From Planctomycetota bacterium (GTDB taxonomy: Bacteria > Planctomycetota > UBA11346), in contig JACDGQ010000197.1 of NCBI GenBank assembly GCA_013821615.1, positions 1 through 6,356 of the forward strand: a DNA stretch of 6,356 bases. Direction: 5' to 3'. Of the stretch, positions 3,490 through 6,356 are shown one piece after another; the first letter of the stretch is position 1; each line of letters starts with the position of its first letter. The translations under genes were made by a program, and so were the position numbers. The notes under the pieces were generated by a model, which worked only from the letters and a program-made list of their open reading frames with translations, was not told the origin of the DNA and made no database searches.

Positions 3490-6356
3490 TCAGGGGCCGG
3501 CCGGCCCGGCGAGCAGCTCGGCGATGCGCTGGACGAGCACCTCCGGGCGGAAGGGCTTGGCCAGGAAGCCCACCGCACCCTGGCTGAGCAGCGCCTCGAT
3601 GCCCCCGCTCTCGCTGTAGCCCGAGACCACCAGCACGCGGACGCCGGCATCGATCTGGCGCAGCGCAGCGAAGGTCTCGGGGCCGCCCATCACCGGCATG
3701 TTCATGTCGAGGATGACCAGATCGATCTGCCGCCAGTGGCCGCGGAAATGCTCCACGCCGGCAGCGCCATCGCTGCGGCTGACCACCACGTGGCCGGATT
3801 CGCTGAGCGTGTCTTCGACCAGCGCCCCGACCAGCCCCTCGTCCTCGATCATCAGGATGCGCGCGGCCGCTCCCGGGATGGGGCGGTCGGGGCCGCTGGC
3901 GGCCGCGACGGCCTGGGTCGCCGCCAGCGGCAGGAAGACCTGGAAGACGGTGCCACGCCCGGGCGTGCTCACGACCTCGATGCCGCCCTCGTGCTGCTTG
4001 ACGGTGCCATAGACCGAGGCCAGCCCGAGGCCCGTGCCCTGGCCCGGGGCCTTGGTCGAGAAGAACGGCTCGAAGAGGTGGCGCTGGACCTCGGCCGACA
4101 TCCCCTGACCGCTGTCGCTGACGGTGACGCGCAGGTGGCGGGTGCACGCCATGCCGCCGCCCAGGCGGGCGACCTGCTCCGCATCGAGGTCGACCTCGCT
4201 GGTGGCGAAGCGCAGCATGCCGCCCTCCGGCATGGCGTCGCGGGCGTTGAGCGCGAGGTTGAGGAAGGCGCTCTGCAGCAGGCCGCGATCGCCGGTGACC
4301 ACCGCCGCCTCGGCGCGCAGCGCCAGCTCGATGCGAATGCGCTTGTCGAGGCTGCGCCCGAGCACGTCCTGGAGCTCGGTGAGGATGCCGTGCAGGTCGA
4401 CGGCGACGATGGCGTGGCGACCCTTGCGCGAGAAGCTCAACAGCTGACGCACGAGGTCGGCGGAGTGCTCGGTGGCGGTGACGATATGGCGCAGATGCTT
4501 GGCCAGGCCTTCGTCCTCCGCACGTTTGAGGGCGAGCTGCCCGTAGCCCTGGATGACGGTGAGCTGGTTGTTGAAGTCGTGCGCGATGCCACCGGCGAGG
4601 CGGCCGACCGCCTCCATCTTCTGCGCCTGGCGCAGCTCGTCCTCCAGGCGGCGCCGCTCCGAGATGTCGGTGACCATCGCCATCGCGCCGACGTAGGCGC
4701 CGTTTTCGCCGTGGATCGGGTTGGTCGCGACCAGCGTCCACAACTCGGAGCCGTCACGGCGACGGAAGGTGAAGTCGTGCTGTTCGGCAATGCCCTGGCG
4801 GCGCCGCGCGAGGTTGCGCTCCGCGGCCATGCGGCCCTCTTCGTCCATGAAATCGAAGATCGGGCGGCCGAGCATCTCCGCGGGGGTCCAGCCGAGCATC
4901 GCCGCCATCTTCGGGTTGACGAAGCTGGTGCGGGCCTCGCCGTCGATCGTCCAGATGCCTTCGTTGGCGGTCTCGACGATGCGGCGGTAACGCTCCTCAC
5001 TGGCGCGCAGCCGGGCCTCGCCGAGCTTGCGGTGAGTAATGTCGAAGAACGATGAGACCACGCCCAGCGCCGTACCGTCCGTATCGCGCACCAGTTCGGA
5101 GTTCGAGCAGATCCAGGCGTAGCTGCCGTCCGGGCGGGGGACGCCCACCTCGACATCGTGCACCGGCCGGCCGGTGCGCAGGGCGACCGCGGACGGCTGC
5201 TCCGCGAGCGGGAACGGCGTGCCGTCACCGCGCAGCAGGCGGTCGCGGATGCCGCCCGCGGGGTCGTTGAGGTCGGTGATGGGGAAGCCGAGCACGCGCT
5301 CCACGGCGTCGTTGATCAGCAGCACGCGGCCCTGGAGATCCATGAGCACCAGGCCCTCGGAAAGCGCGCGCAGCACGGCGCTGCTGCGCGCCTCGGTGGC
5401 ACGCAGCGCGTCCTCGATGCGCTTGCGCTCGGTGATATCGCGCAGGAAGCCCGCGAAGCGGTGCTGCCCGCCGATCAGCGTGTGCGAGAAGGAGATCTCG
5501 AGCGGGACCTCGTGGCCGTCGCGATGCAGTCCGGGGACCTGCGTCGCCCGCCAGTCGAGGCGCTTGCTGCCGTCGGCCAGGAAGCGGGCGAGCCCCTCGA
5601 GGTGTCCCTGCCGCAGCCGCTCCGGCTGGAGGATGCTGAGGGACTGGCCGACGACCGCCGCGGGGTCGTGGCCGAGGACGGTGCGCAGTGCGGGGTTGGC
5701 GTATTGGATGATCCCGCGCTCGTCGATGATCAGCACCGCGTCGCTGGTGGTCTCCCACAGCATGCGGTAGCGCTCCTCGCTCTCGCGGATGGCGCGCTCG
5801 GCATCGCGGCGCGCGCTGATGTCGGAGACGAAGCCGACCATGCGCGTGATGCGGCCCGCCGCGTCGAGGACGAAATTGCCGTCGTCCTGGACGGGCAGCC
5901 ACGCGCCATCCTTGCGGGCCACGCGGTACTCCATGCGGAACGGCGTGCGCGTGGCGATGACGCGCGCGACCTCGGTCTCGAAACCGGCGCGATCGTCGGG
6001 GTGGATGAGCGACAACCAGTGCGCCAGACCGCCGGCCAGCTCCGCGAGCGTGAAACCGAGGATGCGCACGGTGTCGCCGGCGTAGCTGACCAGGTTGGTG
6101 GCCGGATCCCAGTCGTAGAGCAGCTGGCCGCTGGCGTCGATGGTCGCCTCGTAACGGTTCTTCCACTCCGCCACCGAGGATTCGGCGCGGCGGATCTCGG
6201 TGACGTCGACCACCACCACGCGGCAGGCGCGGGTGTCGTCGGCCGCGAGCGCGGTGAGGCGCACGCTGCGCGGCGGCGCGCCGTCGCGCCACAGGCGCAG
6301 TTCGCACACCTGCGCCCCGCCGCCGGCGAAGGCCCGCTCCAGGCAGGCTGCGAAGG
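3490..6356 (-). CDS. Multi-PAS hybrid sensor histidine kinase with C-terminal receiver (partial at right edge)
   Basis: The frame is open from the window edge to TGA at 3492-3490. Residues are counted from an in-frame GTG at 6309, but coding clearly continues upstream, so the true start is outside. Order: the end of a PAS domain (to about 45), then PAS domains at about 48-172, 173-303, 304-430 and 432-562, several ending in the classic DITERK/DISERR-type linker. The kinase core has the phospho-acceptor His577 in GGIAHDFNN, the N-box Asn688 in LNLALNARDAMPEGG, G1 at DSGQG (732-736), FEPFF (746-750) and GTGLGL (758-763). A receiver domain follows with acidic residues at 822-824, phospho-Asp868 in VILDMNMPVMGG, Ser896 and Lys918 in KPF. 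All catalytic residues are present, so it should autophosphorylate and pass phosphate to its own receiver. No membrane segment appears in the visible part, and no PAS ligand (haem, flavin) can be read with confidence. It is convergent with nsrR, with no sign of co-regulation. The GGIAHDFNN box places it with the four-helix FixL/NtrB-like kinases. Confidence 0.93.
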   Translation of the reverse strand, partial: FAACLERAFAGGGAQVCELRLWRDGAPPRSVRLTALAADDTRACRVVVVDVTEIRRAESSVAEWKNRYEATIDASGQLLYDWDPATNLVSYAGDTVRILGFTLAELAGGLAHWLSLIHPDDRAGFETEVARVIATRTPFRMEYRVARKDGAWLPVQDDGNFVLDAAGRITRMVGFVSDISARRDAERAIRESEERYRMLWETTSDAVLIIDERGIIQYANPALRTVLGHDPAAVVGQSLSILQPERLRQGHLEGLARFLADGSKRLDWRATQVPGLHRDGHEVPLEISFSHTLIGGQHRFAGFLRDITERKRIEDALRATEARSSAVLRALSEGLVLMDLQGRVLLINDAVERVLGFPITDLNDPAGGIRDRLLRGDGTPFPLAEQPSAVALRTGRPVHDVEVGVPRPDGSYAWICSNSELVRDTDGTALGVVSSFFDITHRKLGEARLRASEERYRRIVETANEGIWTIDGEARTSFVNPKMAAMLGWTPAEMLGRPIFDFMDEEGRMAAERNLARRRQGIAEQHDFTFRRRDGSELWTLVATNPIHGENGAYVGAMAMVTDISERRRLEDELRQAQKMEAVGRLAGGIAHDFNNQLTVIQGYGQLALKRAEDEGLAKHLRHIVTATEHSADLVRQLLSFSRKGRHAIVAVDLHGILTELQDVLGRSLDKRIRIELALRAEAAVVTGDRGLLQSAFLNLALNARDAMPEGGMLRFATSEVDLDAEQVARLGGGMACTRHLRVTVSDSGQGMSAEVQRHLFEPFFSTKAPGQGTGLGLASVYGTVKQHEGGIEVVSTPGRGTVFQVFLPLAATQAVAAASGPDRPIPGAAARILMIEDEGLVGALVEDTLSESGHVVVSRSDGAAGVEHFRGHWRQIDLVILDMNMPVMGGPETFAALRQIDAGVRVLVVSGYSESGGIEALLSQGAVGFLAKPFRPEVLVQRIAELLAGPAGP

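Noticed and set aside
3191..4741. Minus-strand 516-codon frame overlapping the kinase
   Set aside because: It is an out-of-frame shadow with Arg/Pro/Gly-rich composition, and it runs into nsrR on the opposite strand.
3736..5055. Long plus-strand open frame (439 codons) inside the kinase region
   Set aside because: It is antisense to the histidine kinase, whose domains are unmistakable; high GC leaves the opposite frame open by chance.
1..6356. CRISPR arrays, tRNA or rRNA genes, transposase genes
   Set aside because: No regularly spaced repeats, no tRNA-like or rRNA sequence and no transposase motifs were seen on either strand.

Overview
The window is high-GC DNA with dense coding on both strands. 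NsrR with its operator, an E. coli-type fermentative D-lactate dehydrogenase, an AspT/YidE-type permease fragment and a multi-PAS hybrid histidine kinase together point to a Pseudomonadota chromosome. A betaproteobacterium, for example of Rhodocyclales type, is my best guess from protein style, but nothing in the sequence proves it.

Layout. The left edge (1-830) looks like broken genes. An unidentified C-terminal tail (1-78) overlaps by ATGA the start of a response regulator. That regulator keeps only about 14 receiver-like residues before it runs into unrelated DNA near base 117. The unrelated DNA carries, on the minus strand, the C-terminal third or so of an AspT/YidE-type transporter (175-780) with no N-terminal part. 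Bases 781-972 hold no convincing intact gene, but they contain two related strong hairpins (800-823 and 903-949) and a short protein-like minus-strand tail. An intact D-lactate dehydrogenase gene, ldhA, follows on the plus strand (973-1977).

The centre is a compact nitric-oxide-response locus. A minus-strand gene (2093-2689) encodes a probably exported protein made of a YHS-like segment joined to a group 1 truncated haemoglobin. Transcribed away from it is nsrR (2893-3375), an Rrf2-family iron-sulfur NO sensor with Asp8 and three cysteines. The divergent intergenic region holds a near-consensus 23-bp NsrR operator (2735-2757) and, next to it, a perfect 16-bp palindrome (2764-2779). The simple model is that NsrR represses the globin gene, and perhaps itself, until NO damages its cluster; the globin would then bind or dioxygenate NO in the cell envelope.

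The right side (3490 to the edge) is one long minus-strand gene for a hybrid sensor histidine kinase. It has the end of one PAS domain, four further PAS domains, a histidine kinase core and a C-terminal receiver. Its N-terminus lies outside the window, and its signal cannot be read from the sequence.

The most interesting points are the exported YHS-globin under a visible NsrR operator, its palindromic neighbour, and the broken-gene junctions with paired hairpins at the left.
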